Positions 8,484 to 16,284 of a stretch of DNA of 64,000 bases are shown here, piece after piece (within the stretch, counting starts at the first letter, position 1; every line of letters begins with the position of its first letter). A program made the translations under genes and the position numbers. The stretch is from JAVBKV01 sp031553885. GTDB lineage: Bacteria > Bacteroidota > Bacteroidia > Bacteroidales > Azobacteroidaceae. A model generated the notes under the pieces. The model worked only from the letters and a program-made list of their open reading frames with translations, had not been told where the DNA came from and made no database searches. The DNA is taken from assembly GCA_031553885.1 (NCBI GenBank), contig JAVBKV010000026.1, positions 1 to 64,000 on the forward strand. The letters are read 5' to 3'.

Positions 8484-8857
8484 GGTTTTTCTGTTTTATT
8501 TTCCAACGTTTCATACAACTGTCTCGTATTCATAATCCCAGGCATATTCTCCAACGCCCAATCTACCAGGTTATTGAAATGAGGTATCAGCCCGGTTCCT
8601 AATGTCGTCAGGCAATATTCAACCCGTGGCGGCACTTCGGGATAAACTTTTCGTCGTATCAATCCGTCGGCTTCCAATAATCTCAATGTCACCGTCAACA
8701 TACGCTGGGAAATATCCCCGATCGATTTATGTATTTCATTGAAGCGCATGGTTCCGTTTGTGTCCAGTGTAACGAGAACCAGCAAGGACCACTTATCCCC
8801 GAGCCGGCTCAGGATATCCCGGATGGGACAAGTTCCTTCATGCAAAAAAGTTTTCAT
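8480..8857 (-). CDS. HxlR-family transcriptional regulator
   Basis: A 125-residue winged-helix protein. The N-terminal CPIRDILSRLGDKWSLLVLVTL and the SIGDISQRMLTVTLRLLEADGLIRRKVYPEVPPRVEYCLT segment are diagnostic of HxlR. C10 sits at the position often redox- or electrophile-sensing in this family. It is divergent from the DJ-1/PfpI gene at 9024, with operator-like repeats between, so it probably controls that gene and its own operon with crcB. Confidence 0.9.
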   Translation of the reverse strand: MKTFLHEGTCPIRDILSRLGDKWSLLVLVTLDTNGTMRFNEIHKSIGDISQRMLTVTLRLLEADGLIRRKVYPEVPPRVEYCLTTLGTGLIPHFNNLVDWALENMPGIMNTRQLYETLENKTEKP

Positions 8858-8931
8858 TTTTTTCTATTTTTACTTCATTGATATTCAGCATTACTTACCT
8901 ATTTGTAACTTTATTACCCGGTTGTTCGTTC

Positions 8932-8994
8932 TTGTATAAATCAGTTCCGGTTTTTACCTTTGCATTACAAAAGTAACAAACTTACTAAAAGTAA
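8932..8994 (+). promoter_or_regulatory. Promoter of DJ-1/PfpI gene with HxlR-type operator
   Basis: TTG at 8932-8934 and TACCTTTG at 8955-8962, 20 bp apart, fit the Bacteroidota -33/-7 consensus. Directly downstream, AGTAA and TTACT half-sites alternate (8972-8994), giving the perfect inverted pair TTACT-AAA-AGTAA at 8982-8994. This layout suits binding of the divergent HxlR regulator over the transcription start. Confidence 0.6.
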
Positions 8995-9023
8995 CAATAG
9001 TACTAACAAAAAATTTAAGAATC

Positions 9024-9548
9024 ATGAAGAAAGTAGCAGTAGTCGCCGTCAATCCCGTCAATGGATCCGGTTTATTTCAGTACCTGGAAGCATTTTTTGA
9101 AAATGGAATTACGTACCGGACTTTTGCGGTAGCAGAAACCTCTCAAATCCAAACAAATTCAGGGATCAGCATTCGGTTGGATGATGTGATCGCCAACCTG
9201 AAAGGTCATGAAAACGAATACGATGCCCTGGTTTTTGCCTGCGGGGATGCCATGCCCAAGTTCGGAGAAAACGCAGAAAAACAATTCAATCAGGACCTGC
9301 TGGTCGTCATTCAACATTTCGATGAAAAAGGAAAAATGTTAGTCGGTCATTGCGCCGCAGCCTTGCTTTACGATAACCTCGGTATTGGTAAAGGCAAAAA
9401 GGTAGCGTTACACCCGTTCATTCAATCAGTAGTAAAAGGTTGTATCGGAACAAGTGAAAAATTCGTCATTGAAGGCAATCTGTACACCGCTCAAACGGAA
9501 AATACGATTCCGGATCTTTTGCCTGGTCTATTGAAAGCATTAAAATAA
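9024..9548 (+). CDS. DJ-1/PfpI family protein
   Basis: A 174-residue protein with the DJ-1/PfpI class-I amidotransferase-like fold. Beta strand MKKVAVVAVN opens it, YDALVFACGDAMP precedes the nucleophile elbow, and VGHCAAALLYD places the reactive cysteine at C110. Family members act as glyoxalases, deglycases, chaperones or proteases; the exact activity cannot be assigned. Its pairing with a divergent HxlR regulator suggests induction by reactive carbonyl, quinone or similar stress. Confidence 0.8.
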   Translation: MKKVAVVAVNPVNGSGLFQYLEAFFENGITYRTFAVAETSQIQTNSGISIRLDDVIANLKGHENEYDALVFACGDAMPKFGENAEKQFNQDLLVVIQHFDEKGKMLVGHCAAALLYDNLGIGKGKKVALHPFIQSVVKGCIGTSEKFVIEGNLYTAQTENTIPDLLPGLLKALK

Positions 9549-9571
9549 ATCAGGATTGAAAATAAATTTCA

Positions 9572-9598
9572 TACTTTTGCAAACCAACCGGTTGGTTT
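9572..9598 (+). promoter_or_regulatory. -7 element with 18-bp perfect palindromic operator
   Basis: TACTTTTG at 9572-9579 matches the Bacteroidota -7 element. Immediately after it, AAACCAACCGGTTGGTTT (9581-9598) is a perfect palindrome covering the expected start of transcription. The shape is typical of TetR-family operators. No TetR gene is in the window. A related half-palindrome lies at 52810-52825. Confidence 0.65.
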
Positions 9599-9620
9599 AT
9601 TATAAAAAAGCAATAAAAGT

Positions 9621-9974
9621 ATGGAATTTTACAGCATAGTCATCGTTTTATTAGCCATTGCCATCGGACTATATCCTGTTGCCGGTAAACTAAAGATACC
9701 CTACCCGATCGTTCTATTGGCAGCAGGTATAGGCGTTGGTTTCATTCCCGGATTCGGAGGACTCTCTATTAATCCAGAAGTCGTATTCCTGATCTTCCTG
9801 CCTCCCATCCTTTATGATGCGGCGTTCAACATTACTCATGGACGACGGAACGGCATTTCCTCAACGGGATATCATTATTTTCCTGACGGTCATTACAGTC
9901 ATTATGATGCTGATGATACAGGGATTGGGATTACCTGTATTAATCAAGTGGTTGAAAATAAGTGAAGATAACTG
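9621..9974 (+). pseudogene. CPA1-type Na+/H+ antiporter, internally deleted
   Basis: The first 74 codons are the N-terminus of a CPA1 (NhaP-type) antiporter: LKIPYPIVLLAAGIGVGFIPG and FLIFLPPILYDAAFNI. From about 9847 the neighbouring frame encodes FPQRDIIIFLTVITVIMMLM and QGLGLPVLIKWLK, which belong far downstream in such proteins, ending at a stop at 9972-9974. The central transmembrane bundle is therefore missing, with a frameshift at the junction, and the cytosolic C-terminus is absent. Normal members exceed 500 residues. It cannot be a working antiporter. Confidence 0.8.
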
Positions 9975-9987
9975 AGTGTATCCAAAT

Positions 9988-10818
9988 TTAGTTATTAGTC
10001 ACAGCTCCTATACAAAATCCCATTGTACCTTTTTCTTGTCCTTCTTTCGCCGGAAGTCGGAATATTATCCACACTTTCTCTGTAATATATTCAGAAACAC
10101 CTTCTCCTTCCGGTTGTTTGAGTATGCCTTGGGTGGCTATTGCTTTTAAATAGGGCAATTTTATTACAATTTCTTTATCCGCTTCTTTTTCTGCATCCGG
10201 ATTAATAAGTGTCAGAACGGCATCCGTATGGACAGCAAAGGAAAAATCCGTTTGGTCCGATGTTTCAGTAAACGTCAATGAAGCAGATTTTCCATTTCCT
10301 TCATTGATCCACTTGAATGTAACAATATCACCTGCTCTTCCGAAAGTATAGCTACCTCCGTAGAAGTCACCCTCCTTCAGATTTATGTTATAGGTATCGT
10401 CATTCAGAAGAAGTTGAACGGTGTTCTCGGCCTTAAAACCGGCCAATTCATCGATTGCCTTCACCTTAATTGTAGCAATATTTCCTTTTTCATCTTTTAC
10501 GATCACAGCACTTTCACCATTTCCTGTACCCAGTATTTTAAGATAAGGAAAACCTTCATCCACACCATCCTCCTTCGATTCGACTATTTCTGCAAAAATA
10601 AGCTTTTCGTCTTCGACTATTGACGTAATTTTACTTTTGTCACCCTCCCAGTCCGTAATGGCAATATGTTTGGTTTCTCCAAAATTAATTTCTGACTGAT
10701 AGCTTTCCAGTTTGAGGGGTTGTTTGTCATCATCGTCATCATTACAAGATACAAAACTAACGGTAAAAAGGGAAAGTAGTAACATCCCTACTAAATTCGT
10801 ACGCATCATCATCATCAT
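9988..10818 (-). CDS. Putative lipoprotein of unknown function
   Basis: A 276-residue predicted lipoprotein: hydrophobic segment, then SFVSC with Cys25 followed by NDDDDD, which in Bacteroidota favours surface export. The body is all-beta in character, with a possible Ig-like repeat (LGTGNGESAVIVKDEKGNIATIKVKAID, about 90-120). The start is five consecutive ATG codons (10804-10818), so the exact initiation codon is uncertain. A promoter is visible just upstream. No family recognised with confidence. Confidence 0.7.
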   Translation of the reverse strand: MMMMMRTNLVGMLLLSLFTVSFVSCNDDDDDKQPLKLESYQSEINFGETKHIAITDWEGDKSKITSIVEDEKLIFAEIVESKEDGVDEGFPYLKILGTGNGESAVIVKDEKGNIATIKVKAIDELAGFKAENTVQLLLNDDTYNINLKEGDFYGGSYTFGRAGDIVTFKWINEGNGKSASLTFTETSDQTDFSFAVHTDAVLTLINPDAEKEADKEIVIKLPYLKAIATQGILKQPEGEGVSEYITEKVWIIFRLPAKEGQEKGTMGFCIGAVTNN

Positions 10819-10845
10819 TTTTCATTTTAAAATTACAAGGTACTG

Positions 10846-10876
10846 CAAAAGTACAGATACTCGACCTCTTTTACAA
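10846..10876 (-). promoter_or_regulatory. Bacteroidota-type promoter of the lipoprotein
   Basis: On the minus strand TTG at 10876-10874 and TACTTTTG at 10853-10846 are separated by 20 bp, close to the family consensus. The ATG run begins 27 bp beyond the -7 element. Confidence 0.6.
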
Positions 10877-10914
10877 AATTGATAGAAAGAATCTTTTCTT
10901 TTTAACATTTTACT

Positions 10915-11658
10915 TTATAGTATATAAAAAATACAAAAAATCATCCCCAGATTAAATGCAGCATGACAAATGATCGCTCCCAGAATTGAACCGGATCTTT
11001 TTTTATAATGCAAAAACAACATACTCACAAAAAACATGCTTAACACCCATATCAACGAAGGTATTAACAACAACTTCCATTGACCACCGAGATATACCAA
11101 TCCGAAATGGGCTATATGAGTCAGAGCAAACGCAGCACTCTCAACAATGGATGCTTTACTACTTCCGATCGATTTCTCAAAACTACCATAAACAATACCC
11201 CTGAAAAACAATTCTTCTCCAATCGGACTGAATAACATCCCTGTCAGGGCCGTTATTGCAAATAAGATCAACTTATCGGATTGACTGATTGCCTCGGGTA
11301 TATTATAGGATCTTCCAATGTAATGATACCAGTTGTTATCACTATTCCCGTACAACCACTGTCCCAGATAATACAACAGAAAACTGAAAATCAATCCGGA
11401 GACGAAGGCCCAGAGAAGCGGAATGTATTTCTGAGGTTTTACGATTCCAATCGATCTTCGTCCGGATTTGCTTAAAAACACAAAGGGAAGAATGGCTGAA
11501 ATAAGCATGATCAGGCCTATCGATCCGTAATTTTTTAAGACATTGGCTTGTAGTACCAGAGCAAACCTGGGAATACAGACAATCAGAATCAGAAATAATC
11601 CGAATTTCCAGTCGAAACAGAAGAGTTTACGCCAGATGGGTTTTAGTTCGTTTGTCAT
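10915..11658 (-). CDS. CPBP-family intramembrane glutamic protease
   Basis: A 247-residue multi-pass membrane protein with the three CPBP (Abi/CAAX-protease-like) motifs: GEELFFRG (E148, E149, R153), FALTHIAHFG (His in the second motif), and GAIICHAAFNLG (His/Asn in the third). The first motif supplies the catalytic glutamates in characterised relatives. It may act in processing or in bacteriocin/stress resistance; the substrate cannot be inferred. It stands alone, upstream of the lipoprotein at 9988-10818 on the same strand. Confidence 0.85.
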   Translation of the reverse strand: MTNELKPIWRKLFCFDWKFGLFLILIVCIPRFALVLQANVLKNYGSIGLIMLISAILPFVFLSKSGRRSIGIVKPQKYIPLLWAFVSGLIFSFLLYYLGQWLYGNSDNNWYHYIGRSYNIPEAISQSDKLILFAITALTGMLFSPIGEELFFRGIVYGSFEKSIGSSKASIVESAAFALTHIAHFGLVYLGGQWKLLLIPSLIWVLSMFFVSMLFLHYKKRSGSILGAIICHAAFNLGMIFCIFYIL

Positions 11659-11862
11659 GTTTTTTTATAAGTTTTATTTCATTTTCCCAAGGCTGCCATC
11701 AACTTTTGACTAAGCAAAATCTCACATCTAAATACAATATTAACTATTATTTTTTCACTCACCAATAATTTATTTGAAATAAATAAGGACATATCAAAAG
11801 TATTCCAAAAATCGGAACAATCCTTTAATATGCCCTTCTATAGCAAAAATTTTAGTAGAATC

Positions 11863-13092
11863 CTACAATTCCCACTGACCTAATTCTGCAACCGTCAACT
11901 GATAATCCCTCTCCGTTTCCAATAAATTATTAACTGCTTCGTAGTAAACAGACAATTCAACCGTGTAGTCAATCAGGGATATTTCCCCTGCATCCAAGGC
12001 CTTTTTCAGTAAATCGGAACTATTGACCACCTTCATGCCTGACTGATAGTCGGAAAGAATTTTACTCAACTTCCTGGACTTATCAAACAACGCCTTTGTC
12101 TCATTATAAAAGCGTAGTGAGGCATCCGCTTCCGTAGCCTGATAAGCCTGGGTTTCCGCTTTGATGCGTTTCACCGTATTCTTATTTTCCCACAAAGGAA
12201 TAGAAACTCCTACGGTGACTCCCTGGAATTGTTCGTCGAGCACTTTCTCACTCATGTATCCGGCGGAAAATTTAGGCAGGTTCATCGAACGTTGCAGTTG
12301 CTCATTCTTTTTACTCAGAGCCGTCTCCTGTTGGTAGTATTGCAACAACAAGTTGTTGTCCTTCATTGCTGTATACCAGGATTCGAAATCAGAAGCCGGC
12401 AGAACAGAAGGATAATCCTGAACCGGAGCCAGGATTTCTTTTCCTCCGTTCAAGCGAATCAATTCTGCCTGCAAACGATCTTTCTCAGTCTGAGCAATGT
12501 CCATTTCTTTCTGCACATTCAATAGGTTGAATTTAGACTTATTCAGGTCCAATATAGTTGCATCACCCTTGTCGTACCTGGCTTGGTAAGCATCTGCTAC
12601 CTGCCGGGCATGGTTCTGACGTTTTTCCAGTTCGGCCGTCCATTGAAGCTGATAAATCAATTCGATACAGGTCTGCTTGGCCTGTAGCAACACATCTTTC
12701 CGTTCGATGCGGTATTTCAGATCTACCTGATCATTTTTACCATCCGACAGTTTTTTCTTATGATAATAGGCCGTCGGAAAATCAAAGTTTTGGGAAGCGC
12801 TGATATCGGTCCGGTTACCGATTTCGTACTTATTTCCCCACAAGTAATGAAACTCCACTTCCGGGTTCGAAAGATAGATACCTGTTTTATTCCCTATTTT
12901 TTCTGCAGAAGCCTGTTGACGTAAAGCGGACAGGACCGTGTTGTTTTGCTCGATTTCTGTCAAAACATTATCAAGGGATTGGGCCTGCAGAAAGGAGATG
13001 CAAAAGCAGGATGACAGGAGAAACAGTGAGATTTTCAGTAGTCCTCCCCCCTGCCCCCCTCCAGAGGGGGATAAGAGATTTATTATTTTCAT
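11863..13092 (-). CDS. TolC/CusC-type outer-membrane channel of metal RND pump
   Basis: A 409-residue outer membrane efflux protein. Long alternating helices (TELEKRQNHARQVADAYQAR, AEASLRFY-type segments near the end) and the repeated halves are typical of TolC-like factors. The signal peptide (ISLFLLSSCFCISFLQAQ) is preceded by an odd SPSGGGQGGG stretch encoded by a G/C-rich palindromic repeat. Its ATG overlaps the stop of the pump gene by 4 bp. It is the last gene of the leftward metal-export operon. Confidence 0.88.
   Translation of the reverse strand: MKIINLLSPSGGGQGGGLLKISLFLLSSCFCISFLQAQSLDNVLTEIEQNNTVLSALRQQASAEKIGNKTGIYLSNPEVEFHYLWGNKYEIGNRTDISASQNFDFPTAYYHKKKLSDGKNDQVDLKYRIERKDVLLQAKQTCIELIYQLQWTAELEKRQNHARQVADAYQARYDKGDATILDLNKSKFNLLNVQKEMDIAQTEKDRLQAELIRLNGGKEILAPVQDYPSVLPASDFESWYTAMKDNNLLLQYYQQETALSKKNEQLQRSMNLPKFSAGYMSEKVLDEQFQGVTVGVSIPLWENKNTVKRIKAETQAYQATEADASLRFYNETKALFDKSRKLSKILSDYQSGMKVVNSSDLLKKALDAGEISLIDYTVELSVYYEAVNNLLETERDYQLTVAELGQWEL
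13054..13071. repeat. G/C-rich palindromic repeat inside the channel gene
   Basis: CCCCCTC-CA-GAGGGGG (13055-13070) sits in a C-rich context and encodes the SPSGGGQGGG segment at residues 8-17 of the channel precursor. It interrupts the N-region of the signal peptide in frame and differs sharply from surrounding composition. Confidence 0.6.
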
Positions 13093-16000
13093 TTCTTCAT
13101 TCTTTTATTCATGAGTTCATAGACTATTGGAACGATGTAGATGTTCAGCAGGGTAGATGTGAGTAATCCGCCCAGAATGACAATCGCCATCGGACTTTGA
13201 ATCTCGTTACCGGGTTTATCCCCATTGAAAACGAGGGGCAATAAAGCCAAGGCTGCCGTCAGGGCAGTCATCAGAATAGCATTCAACCGGTCGGATGAGC
13301 CTTGCAGTACCGTTTCATGCAACGAAATATTCCGTTCCCTCAAGTGTTGGTAATTGGATATCAGCAAAATACCGTTACGAGTCGCTATTCCGAACAAGGT
13401 AATAAACCCGATGATGGAAGGAATACTGACCACTCCGGAAGAGAAAAATACGGCAAATACCCCTCCGATCAAGGCCAGAGGAAGGTTCAGCAAAATAATT
13501 CCGGCCAATTTTGTATTCTTGAATTCCTGATAAAGCAGGAGGAAGATTACACCGATCGCCAGCAATGAGGTCAACATCAACGTACGTGAGGCGTTTTTTG
13601 CACTTTCGAACTGTCCGCCATACTCAATCCGGTAACCTTCCGGTAATTGAATTTTAGAAGAAATAGTCTTTTGAATATCCTGTACGGCACTGCTCAAATC
13701 CCGACCAGCGACATTGACCGATACCACAATTTTTCGTTGCACATTTTCCCGACTAACAGAATTAGGTCCCGTCACGGAAACAATTTCTGCCACCTCTTCT
13801 AAAGGAACTTTTCCTCCGTCGCCCGTATCGATCAAAGCAGACCGGATACCCTCGATTTCCGTGGTATATTCCGGTTTCAATTTCAGGATCAGATCAAAAC
13901 TCCGCTGACCTTCATAAATCTCGGTTTGTTTTTCCCCTGAAAAAGCCCGACGAACAAAACGGTTGAATTCCTCAATTGAAATGCCGTAACGAGCCAGCAT
14001 CGGACGATTGGCCCGGATCTGCAACTGAGGTACCTCTGTTTGTTGCTCGACACTCACATCTACCAGTCCGGGAATATCGGAAATCGTATTTTGAATCTGA
14101 TTTCCCAACGTAAACAACCGGTTCAGGTCATTTCCGAAAATCTTAACGGCAATATTGGCCCGGGTTCCCGAAAGCATGTGATCGATCCGGTGTCCCAGCG
14201 GTTGTCCGACCGTTGTAGCCACACCCGGAATCGCTGCCAGCCTGGCCCGGACGTCCGCCATGAATACCTCCTGCGAGCGCTTGTCCAGGTCATAATTAAC
14301 ATCAATCTCCGCACCGTTGGTCGACTGTGAATGTTCATCCAATTCTCCCCGTCCGGTCCGGCGGGTAGTCGTTTTCACCTCCGGAATACTCAGCAGTTCT
14401 TCTTCGATCAATTTGCCCAGCCGGTCGCTTTCATCCAGGGAAACACCCGGTTTACAAACGGCCGATATCGTCAGGGCTCCTTCATTGAATTCCGGTAGAA
14501 AGCTGCTTCCCATTGTAAAAAACATGACTACGGAAAGAATAAATACAGCGATTGTCGTAAATAATACCGGTTTTTTATGGCTTAGCGCCCAAGCCAGCGA
14601 ATGTTCATAAGCAACAGCCAGCTTACGGGCTACCCAACTGTCTTTCTGTTTTTTATCCAAGTACTTATCATTCGAGAGCAATAATTTACACAACAAAGGT
14701 GTAATCGTCATCGCCACAACCAACGACATAAACAGAGAAACAATGTATGCAACTCCCAATGGTTTCAGCATGCGCCCTTCCATACCCGAAAGAAAGAATA
14801 AAGGAGTAAAAGCGGCAATAATAATCAGAGTCGCATTCAGGATCGAAGCCCGGATTTCCCGGGATGCATCGAAGACAATCGTAAATACGGACTGTCGTTC
14901 GGACTCCGGCTTCTTCCGGTTCTGTCGCAATCGCTTGTACACATTCTCGACATCGATAATAGCATCATCGACCAGCGACCCGATAGCAATACACATCCCT
15001 CCCAGACTCATCGTATTGATGTTCATACCCAGCAAATGCATGGTGATAACCGTACCCAACAAGGATAACGGAATAGCAATCACCGAGATTAAAGTAGTCC
15101 GGAAACTTCCTAAAAAGAGGAAAAGAATGATAATAACAAAAATCGCTCCTTCCAACAGGGCCTCGGCCACATTATCTACCGAAGTCTCGATAAAATCGGC
15201 CTGGCGGAAAATTTTCGTATCCATTTTTACATCCGGAGGCAGGGTCTTCTGCAGTTCAGCCAGGTTACGCTCGATATTTTCCGTTACATTCAACGTATTG
15301 ATATTCGGCTGCTTGGAAATTGAAATAATCACTGCCGGTTTGGCATTTTGCGAAGCGACACCCATTCTCAGGGCACTTCCGATCTGAACATCCGCTACAT
15401 CATTGAGGTAAACAGGCTTGCCTGCATTCATCTTCACTAGCGAATTTCCTAACTCCTCCAGGTTGGAAGTACGGGCAATTCCCCTGACCATGTATTCATT
15501 TCCGTATTGCCGGATAACACCACCCGAAGAATTTTCACTGATTCCCGCGCATACCGCTTCCAGTTCATCCATTGAAACATGATAATATTTCATCAGTTGC
15601 GGATCGGCCAATACCTGATATTGTTTGTATTCTCCACCGATAATTGTCACCTGGGAAACACCTCCTGTCGCCAGAATCACCGGACGAACCGTCCATTCGG
15701 CCAGGGTGCGCAGTTCCATTAATGAAGTAGAATCAGCCTGTAAGCCGATAAACAAGATCTCCCCCATTACGCTCGATTGCGGCGCCAATACGGGTTGTAC
15801 CCCGGCCGGCATCGAAGTCGCTACCGTCACCATCTTTTCACTCACAATCTGGCGGGCCTTGAAAATATCCGTTCCCCAATCGAATTCCACCCAGACAAAT
15901 GAGTATCCCTGCATCGAAGCCGATCGTACCCGGCGTACATCTGTTGCTCCATTCACTGCGGTTTCAATCGGGAAAGTAACCAGACGTTCCACCTCTTCCG

Positions 16001-16172
16001 TTGCCATTCCTTTCGCATCGGTCATGACTACCACCGTAGGCGCTGTCAGATCCGGGAACACATCGATATCCATTTTCTGAGCGGTGTATGTACCTACAAC
16101 CACCAGTAAAACGGCTCCCAGCAATATAAATAATTTGTTCTCCAGTGAGAACTTGATAATCTTATTCAGCAT
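13089..16172 (-). CDS. CusA/CzcA-type heavy-metal RND efflux pump
   Basis: About 1027 residues from the ATG at 16172 (MLNKIIKFSLENKLFILLGAV). The frame runs 18 codons further up through intergenic repeat sequence, so that start is rejected. HAE-1/HME RND hallmarks are present: DVFPDLTAPTVVVMTDAKGM, LGGMCIAIGSLVDDAIIDVENVYKRL in the fourth transmembrane region (charged relay residues), FNEGALTISAV, and the second-half helices. It exports metal cations from periplasm or cytosol using the proton gradient. Cu+/Ag+ against Zn2+/Co2+/Cd2+ cannot be decided by eye. Confidence 0.92.
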   Translation of the reverse strand: MLNKIIKFSLENKLFILLGAVLLVVVGTYTAQKMDIDVFPDLTAPTVVVMTDAKGMATEEVERLVTFPIETAVNGATDVRRVRSASMQGYSFVWVEFDWGTDIFKARQIVSEKMVTVATSMPAGVQPVLAPQSSVMGEILFIGLQADSTSLMELRTLAEWTVRPVILATGGVSQVTIIGGEYKQYQVLADPQLMKYYHVSMDELEAVCAGISENSSGGVIRQYGNEYMVRGIARTSNLEELGNSLVKMNAGKPVYLNDVADVQIGSALRMGVASQNAKPAVIISISKQPNINTLNVTENIERNLAELQKTLPPDVKMDTKIFRQADFIETSVDNVAEALLEGAIFVIIILFLFLGSFRTTLISVIAIPLSLLGTVITMHLLGMNINTMSLGGMCIAIGSLVDDAIIDVENVYKRLRQNRKKPESERQSVFTIVFDASREIRASILNATLIIIAAFTPLFFLSGMEGRMLKPLGVAYIVSLFMSLVVAMTITPLLCKLLLSNDKYLDKKQKDSWVARKLAVAYEHSLAWALSHKKPVLFTTIAVFILSVVMFFTMGSSFLPEFNEGALTISAVCKPGVSLDESDRLGKLIEEELLSIPEVKTTTRRTGRGELDEHSQSTNGAEIDVNYDLDKRSQEVFMADVRARLAAIPGVATTVGQPLGHRIDHMLSGTRANIAVKIFGNDLNRLFTLGNQIQNTISDIPGLVDVSVEQQTEVPQLQIRANRPMLARYGISIEEFNRFVRRAFSGEKQTEIYEGQRSFDLILKLKPEYTTEIEGIRSALIDTGDGGKVPLEEVAEIVSVTGPNSVSRENVQRKIVVSVNVAGRDLSSAVQDIQKTISSKIQLPEGYRIEYGGQFESAKNASRTLMLTSLLAIGVIFLLLYQEFKNTKLAGIILLNLPLALIGGVFAVFFSSGVVSIPSIIGFITLFGIATRNGILLISNYQHLRERNISLHETVLQGSSDRLNAILMTALTAALALLPLVFNGDKPGNEIQSPMAIVILGGLLTSTLLNIYIVPIVYELMNKRMKK

Positions 16173-16194
16173 CGTGTTTGTAGTTTTGAATTTT

Positions 16195-16284
16195 AAATTA
16201 TGAATCGTTAGATAGGCATTAGCCAATTTCGAATTGGCTTAAATTCCTTATAACTCTTAATTTTTAATTCTTAATTCTTAACTT
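16195..16284. repeat. AT-rich intergenic repeat with palindrome
   Basis: The adaptor-pump gap holds AGCCAATT-TCG-AATTGGCT (16221-16239, perfect) and a run of TTAATTCTTAA-like units. Similar units occur at 20296-20393, 39903-39927 and 57545-57665, so it is a dispersed intergenic repeat of this genome. Confidence 0.6.

Noticed and set aside
8858..9023. Fluoride riboswitch upstream of hxlR-crcB
   Set aside because: The conserved crcB-motif core is not seen on the minus strand in this gap.
14743..15387. 214-codon frame opposite the RND pump gene
   Set aside because: It lies entirely within the pump coding sequence on the other strand, and the pump frame is unambiguous.
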